DNA from: Superficieibacter sp. HKU1
GTDB taxonomy: Bacteria; Pseudomonadota; Gammaproteobacteria; Enterobacterales; Enterobacteriaceae
Assembly: GCF_029319185.1 (NCBI RefSeq)
Contig: NZ_CP119754.1
Span: 248,001-312,000 of the forward strand
DNA: 64,000 nucleotides
Direction: 5' to 3'
Within the stretch, counting starts at the first letter, position 1. The number at the start of each line of letters is the position of its first letter. The notes under the pieces were generated by a model. It worked only from the letters and a program-made list of their open reading frames with translations, did not search any database and was not told the DNA's origin. Below are positions 34,394 through 41,811 of the stretch, piece after piece. The position numbers and the translations under genes were made by a program.

Positions 34394-36400
34394 TTGCGCG
34401 TCAGCCGTTCTCTAACCATAAAACACATGGCGATGGTTTCTGTCGTTGCCATGGTTTTTCTGTTTATTTTTTGCTTTATTTTACTCTTTCACTTTGTGCA
34501 ACAGAGTCGCTATGACACGGCATCTCAACTTGAAAGCATTGCCCGCTCGGTCCGCGAACCGCTTTCCTCCTCTATTCTGAAAGGTGATATTCCGGAGGCG
34601 GAGACGATCCTGCGCCGCATCCAGCCAGCCGGGATTGTCAGCCGGGCCGACGTGGTTTTACCGAATCAGTTCCAGGCGCTGCGCATGAGCTTTATCACCG
34701 AAAGACCGGTGCCGGTGACCATCACGCGTATTTTCGAACTGCCGGTCCAGATCTCATTGCCGATCTACTCGCTGGAACGGCCTGCCAATCCGCAGCCGCT
34801 GGCGTATCTGGTATTACAGGCGGACTCATGGCGCATGTACCGCTTTGTCATGAGTGCGATTTCAACGTTAGTAACTGCTTACTTGCTTCTGGTGCTGGTC
34901 ATGACGGTGGCGATCACCTGGGGCAGCAGCCGCTTGCTGGTGCGTCCGCTGCGGCAGATCGCCCGCGAACTTAACGAGACATCGCCTCATGACGCGCCGG
35001 GCCATCAACTTAGCCTGCCGACGCTGCATCATGATGATGAAATCGGCATGCTGGCGCGCATCTACAACCGCAACCAACAGGCTCTGTTACGCCATTATGA
35101 CGAGTTAAATAACCACTCCACCGCGTTTCCCGTGTCGGGGCTGCCAAATAAAAGTTTCCTGCTGGCGCTGCTGGAACAGAACACCGGGCGCAGCAGCGGC
35201 GCCGCGCTAATGGTAATCGCCTGTGAAACGCTACAGGATACGGCGGGCGTGTTGCAGGAAACCCAGCGTGAAATGCTGCTGTTGACGCTGGTCGAGCGGC
35301 TGAAAGCCGTGCTGTCGCCCAAAATGGTTCTGACCCAGGTCAGCGGCTATGATTTTGCGGTCATCGCGCACGGTGTAAAAGAACCCTGGCACGCGATTAC
35401 GTTAGGTCAGCAAGTACTTACTTCAATTAACGAGCGGCTGCCGGTGCAGGGTATTCAGCTGCGCCCGAGCGCCAGCATTGGCATCGCCATGTTTAATCGC
35501 GACCTGTCGGCCGAACAGCTCTATCGTCGGGCGTTCTCTGCCGCCTTTACCGCCCGGCGCAAAGGCAAAAACCAGATTGAGTTTTTCGATCCAGAACAGA
35601 TGGAAAAAGCGCAGCGCCGCCTGACAGAAGAGAGCGATATCCTCAATGCGCTGGATAATCAACAGTTTGCTATCTGGCTACAGCCGCAAATTGATACCCG
35701 CAGCGGAAAGGTCTGCAGTGCCGAAGTGCTATTACGCCAGCTTCAGCCTAACGGCCAGTGGGAGCTACCTTCCGATCTGATTGACACCATTGAATGCTGT
35801 GGCCTGATGGTCACGGTGGGCTACTGGGTACTGGAAGAAGCGTGTCGCCAGCTTGCCGCCTGGCGGGCAAAAGACCTGCGCCTGCCGCTGTCGGTAAATA
35901 TTTCTGCCCTGCAGCTGTTACATCACGACATGGTGCCGGACCTGCTTGAACTGCTTAACCGTTATCGCATTGAACCGGGTTCGCTGATCCTCGAAGTGAC
36001 CGAAAGCCGCCGCATTGACGATCCGCAGGCGGCCATTGCCATCCTGCGCCCGCTGCGTAACGCGGGCGTGAGTATTGCGCTGGACGATTTTGGAATGGGT
36101 TATGCCGGGTTGCGTCAGCTTCAGCATATGAAATCGCTGCCGGTGGACATGCTGAAAATCGACAAAATTTTTGTGGACGGCATTCCGGAAGACACCAGCA
36201 TGGTGTCGGCGATAGTGCAGATGGCGCAAAGCCTTAATCTCAGCATTGTGGCGGAAGGTGTGGAAGAGCAGGCGCAGTATGAGTGGCTGAAAGCCGCCGG
36301 GGTGGATTATGTTCAGGGATTCCTGTTCGCCAGTGCGCTGACGCCGGAAGCGTTCGAGCAAACCTGGCTCAGAACGCATCATGTTAAGGAAGATGAGTAA
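34394..36400 (+). CDS. pdeK: EAL-domain c-di-GMP phosphodiesterase-like protein PdeK (HmsP-like)
   Basis: A 668-residue membrane protein. TM1 (residues about 10-35), a periplasmic region, TM2 (about 155-177) and a HAMP-like linker are followed by a degenerate GGDEF domain (SGYDF in place of GGDEF) and a C-terminal EAL domain. The EAL domain keeps SAEVLLR, NISALQL, EVTESRRI, DDFGMGYAGL, KIDK and AEGVEE, so phosphodiesterase activity is plausible. The start is TTG at 34394, 5 bp after GGAGAG, giving MRVSRSLTIK as in E. coli. Its place next to bcs fits local control of cellulose. Confidence 0.92.
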   Translation: MRVSRSLTIKHMAMVSVVAMVFLFIFCFILLFHFVQQSRYDTASQLESIARSVREPLSSSILKGDIPEAETILRRIQPAGIVSRADVVLPNQFQALRMSFITERPVPVTITRIFELPVQISLPIYSLERPANPQPLAYLVLQADSWRMYRFVMSAISTLVTAYLLLVLVMTVAITWGSSRLLVRPLRQIARELNETSPHDAPGHQLSLPTLHHDDEIGMLARIYNRNQQALLRHYDELNNHSTAFPVSGLPNKSFLLALLEQNTGRSSGAALMVIACETLQDTAGVLQETQREMLLLTLVERLKAVLSPKMVLTQVSGYDFAVIAHGVKEPWHAITLGQQVLTSINERLPVQGIQLRPSASIGIAMFNRDLSAEQLYRRAFSAAFTARRKGKNQIEFFDPEQMEKAQRRLTEESDILNALDNQQFAIWLQPQIDTRSGKVCSAEVLLRQLQPNGQWELPSDLIDTIECCGLMVTVGYWVLEEACRQLAAWRAKDLRLPLSVNISALQLLHHDMVPDLLELLNRYRIEPGSLILEVTESRRIDDPQAAIAILRPLRNAGVSIALDDFGMGYAGLRQLQHMKSLPVDMLKIDKIFVDGIPEDTSMVSAIVQMAQSLNLSIVAEGVEEQAQYEWLKAAGVDYVQGFLFASALTPEAFEQTWLRTHHVKEDE

Positions 36401-36445
36401 GTTTATTGCGCTTGTGCGAGTCAGCTCTAATTTCTTGATAAAAAT

Positions 36446-36538
36446 GTTTCAAATTTGAACCATGTTCATTTCTGGAATGTTTCTTGGGTGTTATTTTAAA
36501 ACCGCAGGTGGAACCAACCCTACAATGCCTGTGGTTTT
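36446..36538 (+). promoter_or_regulatory. dctA leader: palindrome and terminator-like hairpin
   Basis: A perfect TTCAAATTTGAA palindrome (36448-36459) is a candidate regulator site. Further on, an 11-bp stem (36498-36508 with 36528-36538, one G-U pair) followed by TTTTAT sits immediately before the AAGGACA ribosome site of dctA. The second structure looks like an intrinsic terminator inside the leader and could attenuate dctA. Confidence 0.4.
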
Positions 36539-36555
36539 ATCTTAAGGACATCCTA

Positions 36556-37842
36556 ATGAAAACCTCACTGTTTAAAAGCCTCTATTTTCAGGTCCTGACT
36601 GCCATCGCCATCGGTATTTTACTGGGCCACTTCTACCCTGACATCGGCGCACAAATGAAGCCGCTGGGCGACGCGTTTGTAAAGCTCATTAAAATGGTTA
36701 TTGCGCCGGTCATCTTCTGTACCGTGGTCACGGGCATTGCCGGTATGGAAAGTATGAAAGCGGTCGGCAGAACCGGGGCCGTTGCGCTGCTTTACTTTGA
36801 AGTCGTCAGTACTATCGCGCTGATTATTGGTCTGATTATCGTTAACGTGGTGCAGCCTGGCGCGGGCATGAACGTTGATCCGGCGACGCTGGACGCGCAG
36901 GCGGTGGCGGTTTACGCCGAGCAGGCGAAAGACCAGGGTATTGTGGCGTTCCTGATGGACATCATTCCGGGAAGCGTGATTGGTGCCTTTGCCAGCGGTA
37001 ATATCCTGCAAGTGCTGATGTTTGCCGTGCTGTTTGGCTTTGCCCTGCACCGTCTGGGCAGCAAAGGCCAGCTCATTTTTAACGTGATTGAGAGCTTCTC
37101 GCAGGTCATTTTCGGCATCATCAACATGATCATGCGCCTGGCGCCGATTGGCGCATTTGGGGCAATGGCGTTTACCATCGGTAAATACGGTGTCGGTACG
37201 CTGGTGCAGCTCGGACAACTGATTCTGTGCTTCTATGCCACCTGTATTTTGTTTGTGGTGGTGGTGCTCGGCTCTATTGCCCGCGCGACCGGCTTCAGCA
37301 TTTTTAAGTTCATCCGCTATATTCGCGAAGAGTTGCTGATTGTACTGGGCACCTCGTCTTCCGAATCCGCACTCCCGCGGATGCTGGATAAAATGGAAAG
37401 GCTGGGCTGCCGTAAATCGGTGGTTGGGCTGGTGATCCCGACGGGCTACTCGTTTAACCTCGATGGCACGTCGATCTATCTGACGATGGCGGCGGTGTTT
37501 ATCGCTCAGGCCACCAACAGCCATATGGATATTTTCCACCAGATCACGCTGCTGGTGGTGCTGCTGCTGTCCTCGAAGGGGGCGGCGGGCGTAACCGGTA
37601 GCGGGTTTATTGTCCTCGCGGCGACCATTTCGGCGGTAGGTCATCTGCCGGTTGCCGGGCTGGCGCTTATCCTCGGGATTGACCGCTTTATGTCGGAAGC
37701 GCGTGCGCTGACCAACCTGATTGGTAACGGCGTGGCCACCATCGTCGTCGCCAAACGCGTGAAAGAACTCGATCATAAAAAGCTTACCGATACCCTGAAT
37801 AATCGTGCGCCAGACGGCAAAACGCACGAAATATCCTCTTAA
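36556..37842 (+). CDS. dctA: C4-dicarboxylate transporter DctA
   Basis: Aerobic Na+/H+:C4-dicarboxylate (succinate, fumarate, malate, aspartate) symporter of the DAACS/glutamate transporter family. It has 428 residues, identical in length to E. coli. Family marks are the hairpin GTSSSESALPRMLDKM, TGYSFNLDGTSIY and the C-terminal substrate region MSEARALTNLIGNGVATIVVAK. A longer frame begins at 36484 within the leader hairpin. The ATG at 36556 with AAGGACA upstream gives MKTSLFKSLYFQ as in E. coli. Confidence 0.96.
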   Translation: MKTSLFKSLYFQVLTAIAIGILLGHFYPDIGAQMKPLGDAFVKLIKMVIAPVIFCTVVTGIAGMESMKAVGRTGAVALLYFEVVSTIALIIGLIIVNVVQPGAGMNVDPATLDAQAVAVYAEQAKDQGIVAFLMDIIPGSVIGAFASGNILQVLMFAVLFGFALHRLGSKGQLIFNVIESFSQVIFGIINMIMRLAPIGAFGAMAFTIGKYGVGTLVQLGQLILCFYATCILFVVVVLGSIARATGFSIFKFIRYIREELLIVLGTSSSESALPRMLDKMERLGCRKSVVGLVIPTGYSFNLDGTSIYLTMAAVFIAQATNSHMDIFHQITLLVVLLLSSKGAAGVTGSGFIVLAATISAVGHLPVAGLALILGIDRFMSEARALTNLIGNGVATIVVAKRVKELDHKKLTDTLNNRAPDGKTHEISS

Positions 37843-38032
37843 TTCCGCCCCTTATCGCCGTAGTCCCTTGAAGGGCTACGGCCTCCTGAGCATAATTGGT
37901 GATTATTTTCTGAAGCCAGCGCGACATTTTCCGCTTTGCGTGGTCTTAGAAATGGCTTTTCCATACTCAAAATAATCCTCATTGCAGGATGGTCTTTGTC
38001 TTTATTACCAGGAATGTTGATCAGGGGTTTAC

Positions 38033-39526
38033 ATGCAGGGCACAAAAATTCGACTCTTAGCCGGTGGTTTGCTGATGATTGCAGCGGCTGGTTATGTGCA
38101 GGCAGAAGCACTCCAGCCTGACCCGGCCTGGCGACAGGGAACGCTGGCGAATGGTTTTCAGTGGCAGGTGCTATCCACCCCGCAGCGCCCCAGCGATCGT
38201 ATTGAAATTCGTCTGCTCATTAACACCGGTTCACTGACAGAAAATACGCAGCAAATTGGCTTTAGCCACTTTATTCCTCAGATTGCGCTTTCACAGCACG
38301 GCAGCTTACAGCCGGTGCAGGCGCAATCCTTGTGGCAGCAAGGGACCGATCCTAATCGCCCTTTGCCGCCCGCCGTCGTCTCCTACGACCACACCATGTT
38401 TAACCTCAGCCTGCCGAATAACCGCAACGATTTGCTGAAAGAGGCGCTGACCTGGCTGGCGGACAGCGCTGGCAGGCTGAACATTACGCCTGAAACCGTC
38501 AGCGCAACGCCTGACAGTACAGACAAAATAATGACCTGGCCGATGGATACCAAAGAAGGCTGGTGGCGCTACCGCCTGAAAGGATCGACTATGCTGGGTC
38601 ACGATCCGGCCGATCCGCTGAAAAAACCGGTGGATGCGGAACAGGTGAAATCGTTCTACCAGAAATGGTATACCCCGGATGCGATGACGCTGATTGTGGT
38701 CGGCAATGTTGACAGCCGTAGCGTCTCGGAACAAATCAACAAAGCCTTTGGCGAACTGAAAGGCAAGCGCGAAACGCCTGCGCCGATGCCAACGCTGTCG
38801 CCGCTGCCGCGCAACGCCGTAAGCCTCATGACCGACACCGTGACGCAGGATCGTTTGTCTGTGATGTGGGATAACCCGTGGCAGCCGATCCGCGAATCCG
38901 CTGCGCTACAGCGCTACTGGCGTGCGGACCTGGCGCGTGAAGCGCTGTACTGGCACGTCCAGCAAAACCTGAGTAAAAGCAACGCTAAAGATATCAGCAT
39001 GGGCTTCGACTGCCGCGTACTTTACCAGCGTGCGCAGTGCGGTATTAATATCGATTCTCCGAACGAGAAGCTGAACACCAGTCTGGTTACCGTTGCTCGC
39101 GAACTGGCAACCCTGCGCGAAAAAGGACTGACGGAAGAGGAATTTAACGCGCTGGTGGCGCAGAAGAAGCTGGAGCTGCAAAAGCTGTTTGCGACCTATG
39201 CGCGTACCGATACCGACGTCCTGATCAGCCAGCGAATGCGTTCACTGCAAAATCAGGTGGTAGATATCGCGCCGGAGCAGTACCAGAAGCTGCGGCAGAG
39301 TTTTCTTGATAGCCTGACGCTGGAAATGCTGAATCAGGATCTGCGCCAGCAGCTTTCTCAGGATATGTCTCTGGTGCTGCTACAGCCGAAAGGCGAGCCG
39401 GAATACGACATGAAGGAGCTGCAGGCAAGCTGGAACGATATCATGCTACCGGCTGAACCTGCCGCGGCGTCTGCGGCGCAGGAAGATGTGCATCCGGAAG
39501 TCTCGGATATTCCACCGGCGCAGTAA
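38033..39526 (+). CDS. yhjJ: M16 peptidase-like periplasmic protein YhjJ (degenerate active site)
   Basis: A 497-residue homologue of E. coli YhjJ (498). A signal peptide (cleavage near VQA-EALQ) is followed by two M16/insulinase-like domains. The zinc motif HxxEH of active M16 peptidases is not present at the expected place: the segment reads GFSHFIPQIA, so the Glu and second His are missing. The later KxWY..PDAMTLIVVGNVD region is typical of the fold. It is probably non-catalytic, perhaps a chaperone or a subunit paired with another protein. The last 30 residues are Ala/Glu/Pro-rich. Confidence 0.88.
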   Translation: MQGTKIRLLAGGLLMIAAAGYVQAEALQPDPAWRQGTLANGFQWQVLSTPQRPSDRIEIRLLINTGSLTENTQQIGFSHFIPQIALSQHGSLQPVQAQSLWQQGTDPNRPLPPAVVSYDHTMFNLSLPNNRNDLLKEALTWLADSAGRLNITPETVSATPDSTDKIMTWPMDTKEGWWRYRLKGSTMLGHDPADPLKKPVDAEQVKSFYQKWYTPDAMTLIVVGNVDSRSVSEQINKAFGELKGKRETPAPMPTLSPLPRNAVSLMTDTVTQDRLSVMWDNPWQPIRESAALQRYWRADLAREALYWHVQQNLSKSNAKDISMGFDCRVLYQRAQCGINIDSPNEKLNTSLVTVARELATLREKGLTEEEFNALVAQKKLELQKLFATYARTDTDVLISQRMRSLQNQVVDIAPEQYQKLRQSFLDSLTLEMLNQDLRQQLSQDMSLVLLQPKGEPEYDMKELQASWNDIMLPAEPAAASAAQEDVHPEVSDIPPAQ

Positions 39527-39563
39527 CTGTTTCGTCTTTCTACTGGCGGCCTCCTTGCGGGGC

Positions 39564-39680
39564 CGTTATACCGTGGAATGATGCCCGGCGGCGCTTCGCC
39601 TGCACGGGCCTACGGGAGTCGTGCAACTGGTTGATATGCAATAATGTGTAGGCCGGGTAAGGCGGAGCCACCACCCGGCA
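39564..39680. repeat. BIME between yhjJ and kdgK with 22-bp extension
   Basis: Two REP units (39582-39613 and 39648-39680) in opposite orientation. The 22 bases at 39564-39585 are identical to 22008-22029, next to another REP unit, so the conserved unit is longer than REP itself. It lies between convergent genes. Confidence 0.85.
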
Positions 39681-39713
39681 AAACGTCACTACACTAGCCA
39701 ATCAGGTTTAATA

Positions 39714-40643
39714 TTACTGCGGCATGGCCTCGCGCGGAATAATCGCCCCGCGATACTGGATCACCGTACTGGCGGTCAGGTGTCCGCGTTTTGCCGCTTC
39801 AGCCGCATCACCGCCGGTCAGACGCACGGCCAGATAGCCTGCGCTGAAGGAGTCTCCGGCAGCCGTGGTATCGATCACCTTCTCTTTCGGCAGTTTCACC
39901 GCAGCGACCTCAACGACTGGCTCATCGCCCACCGCGACCAGGCACGACTCTGCACCGCGTTTGATGACGATTTCTTTTACTCCCGCGGCCTGCGTGCGTG
40001 AAATCACCTCTTCAACCGGTTGCTCGCCCCACAGCGCGTCTTCATCATCCAGCGTCAGGAAGGCAATATCAGTACATTCCAGCATCTGACGATACACCTG
40101 CTGCGTTTCTTCCTGACTTGCCCACAGGCGTGGCCGATAGTTGTTGTCGAAGATCACCTGACCGCCGTTGGCGCGGCATTCGCGCAGCAGGGAGAACAAT
40201 TTCTCGCGGCTGGACGGGCTGAGAATGGCCAGGCTGATGCCGCTCAGATAAAGATAATCAAACGTTGCCAGCTTCTCACAGATGGCAGCAGCTTCCGGCG
40301 TTTCCAACCAGAATTTGGCTGCCGCTTCATTACGCCAGTACCAGAACGTCCGCTCGCCGCTGTCGTCGGTTTCAATGTAATAAAGTCCCGGCAGGCGGTT
40401 TGCCATCCGCTGGATCAGGCCCGTGCCGACATTTTCGCTCTGCCAGGCATCCAGCATCTGCTGGCTGAAGTTATCGTTACCCAGCGCGGTCACATACTCA
40501 ACGCTCAGCGCGGCGGCAGGGACCTGACGGGCTATATAGACCGAGGTGTTAAGCGTGTCGCCGCCGAAGCCGCGCTTCACTTCTGCACCTTTCTCTGACA
40601 TCTCAATCATACATTCGCCGATGACGGCAATTTTCTTAGACAT
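39714..40643 (-). CDS. kdgK: 2-dehydro-3-deoxygluconokinase KdgK
   Basis: PfkB-family kinase converting 2-keto-3-deoxygluconate to KDPG, which feeds the Entner-Doudoroff aldolase. It has 309 residues, as in E. coli. GECMIEMSEKGAEVKRGFGGDTLN at the N-terminus and DTTAAGDSFSAGYLA (catalytic Asp) at the C-terminus are the PfkB signatures. An upstream ATG at 40706 would add 21 residues; the ATG at 40643 gives MSKKIAVIGE as in E. coli. It is divergent from pdeH; a KdgR-like box lies in between. Confidence 0.95.
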   Translation of the reverse strand: MSKKIAVIGECMIEMSEKGAEVKRGFGGDTLNTSVYIARQVPAAALSVEYVTALGNDNFSQQMLDAWQSENVGTGLIQRMANRLPGLYYIETDDSGERTFWYWRNEAAAKFWLETPEAAAICEKLATFDYLYLSGISLAILSPSSREKLFSLLRECRANGGQVIFDNNYRPRLWASQEETQQVYRQMLECTDIAFLTLDDEDALWGEQPVEEVISRTQAAGVKEIVIKRGAESCLVAVGDEPVVEVAAVKLPKEKVIDTTAAGDSFSAGYLAVRLTGGDAAEAAKRGHLTASTVIQYRGAIIPREAMPQ

Positions 40644-40710
40644 ACAGTTAACCTGACCTGAAGCGGGAAATGAGCTTAGTCTGCTCTGTGGAGATTTTTC
40701 GGTCAACCAT

Positions 40711-40730
40711 ATTAAAACAACGTTCCATAA
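40711..40730. promoter_or_regulatory. KdgR-like operator upstream of kdgK
   Basis: ATTAAAACAACGTTCCATAA resembles the enterobacterial KdgR box (AT-rich arms around AAAC-Nn-GTTnnAT). It lies 68-87 bp upstream of the kdgK start. kdgK belongs to the KdgR regulon in E. coli and Dickeya. The match is imperfect. Confidence 0.42.
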
Positions 40731-40800
40731 TTTTTTTGAGCTAACGCGTGTTATTGGCGACTTTTGCCGTGCAGATTTTCAATTTGCCCACCGTTGAACA

Positions 40801-40827
40801 TAAAGTTCTCAATTCGTGCGCCGATAA
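40801..40827 (+). promoter_or_regulatory. Sigma-28 (FliA) promoter of pdeH
   Basis: TAAAGTTC (40801-40808), exactly 11 bp, then GCCGATAA (40820-40827). The FliA consensus is TAAAGTTT-N11-GCCGATAA, so 15 of 16 defined bases match with perfect spacing. It ends 49 bp before the pdeH ATG. pdeH (yhjH) is a known class 3 flagellar gene. Confidence 0.93.
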
Positions 40828-40876
40828 CTCTGTGACGAGTACCGACAGATCATCCCCTTTGCACAGGACATCTGAG

Positions 40877-41677
40877 ATGAAGTTAAAGCAGGTTATCCAG
40901 CGGCTGAACATTCCTGAAGCAGAGATTGAAAGCCTTCAGGAGCGGCGCTATTGGCTGCAATGTAAGCTTGCCTGGACCTATCAGCCGATCTATAGAACGG
41001 ACGGCCGCCTGATGGCGATCGAAATTCTGACGATCGTGACCCATCCTGATAATCCCGGCCAGCGAATTGCCCCTGACCGCTATTTTGCCGAGGTTGCGGT
41101 ACGTCAGCGTATGGACGTGGTGAAAGCACAGCTCGCTGTGCTACAGCAAAAACAGGCTTTTTTTGAGCGCAATCAGATTCTGGCATCGGTAAACGTGGAC
41201 GGGCCAACGCTGCTCGCGATGCGCCAGGACAAAACGCTGCTGGCGACAATAGACAGTCTTTCCTGGCTGCGTCTGGAACTGGTTGAGCACATTAGCCTGC
41301 CGGTGGACTCATCCTTCGCTTCGTTCTGCGAATTTGGCCCGCTATGGCTGGACGACTTCGGCACCGGGATGGCGAATTTTTCCGCGCTGAGTGAAGTACG
41401 CTACGACTACATCAAAGTGGCGCGCGATCTGTTTATTATGTTGCGCAAAACGCCAGAAGGCCGCAACTTGTTTACCCTGCTAATCCAGTTGATGAATCGC
41501 TATTGCCAGGGCGTGATTGTAGAAGGGGTTGAGACGCTGGAAGAGTGGCACGATGTCCAGCAGTCGCCCGCCTTTGCCGCCCAGGGATATTTCCTTTCAC
41601 GGCCGGTGCCCATGGCCACGCTTGACGATGTGGTGATGCAACTTTCGCCGGAGTGGATGGTTCAGCAAAGCGCTTAG
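40877..41677 (+). CDS. pdeH: c-di-GMP phosphodiesterase PdeH
   Basis: Stand-alone EAL phosphodiesterase of 266 residues (E. coli YhjH 255), the main enzyme keeping c-di-GMP low in motile enterics. EAL motifs present: AIEIL (EAL position), NVDGPTLL, LELVEHI, WLDDFGTGMANFS, DYIKV, VEGVETLEEW and QGYFLSRP. The frame opens at 40748, but the sigma-28 promoter lies inside that extension. The ATG at 40877 (MKLKQVIQRL) matches the E. coli start region. Co-regulation with flagella through FliA is strongly indicated. Confidence 0.94.
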   Translation: MKLKQVIQRLNIPEAEIESLQERRYWLQCKLAWTYQPIYRTDGRLMAIEILTIVTHPDNPGQRIAPDRYFAEVAVRQRMDVVKAQLAVLQQKQAFFERNQILASVNVDGPTLLAMRQDKTLLATIDSLSWLRLELVEHISLPVDSSFASFCEFGPLWLDDFGTGMANFSALSEVRYDYIKVARDLFIMLRKTPEGRNLFTLLIQLMNRYCQGVIVEGVETLEEWHDVQQSPAFAAQGYFLSRPVPMATLDDVVMQLSPEWMVQQSA

Positions 41678-41811
41678 CCGTCAGCCCTGACGTGCATTCT
41701 GCAGACGTTTAAGCAGGTTACTCTTTCATAATTAAGGAAACTGCCGCTCCCTTTTCTGCCAGCCTCAACTATCTTTAGGACAGGTAAGGTAATCAGAAAG
41801 CGGAGTGGGGC

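Noticed and set aside
36619..37827. Minus-strand open frame of 402 codons across dctA
   Set aside because: Antisense to dctA; low-complexity His/Asn/Arg-rich product with no family resemblance.
40748..40876. N-terminal extension of PdeH from 40748
   Set aside because: The sigma-28 promoter is inside the extension, and homologues begin at the position of 40877.
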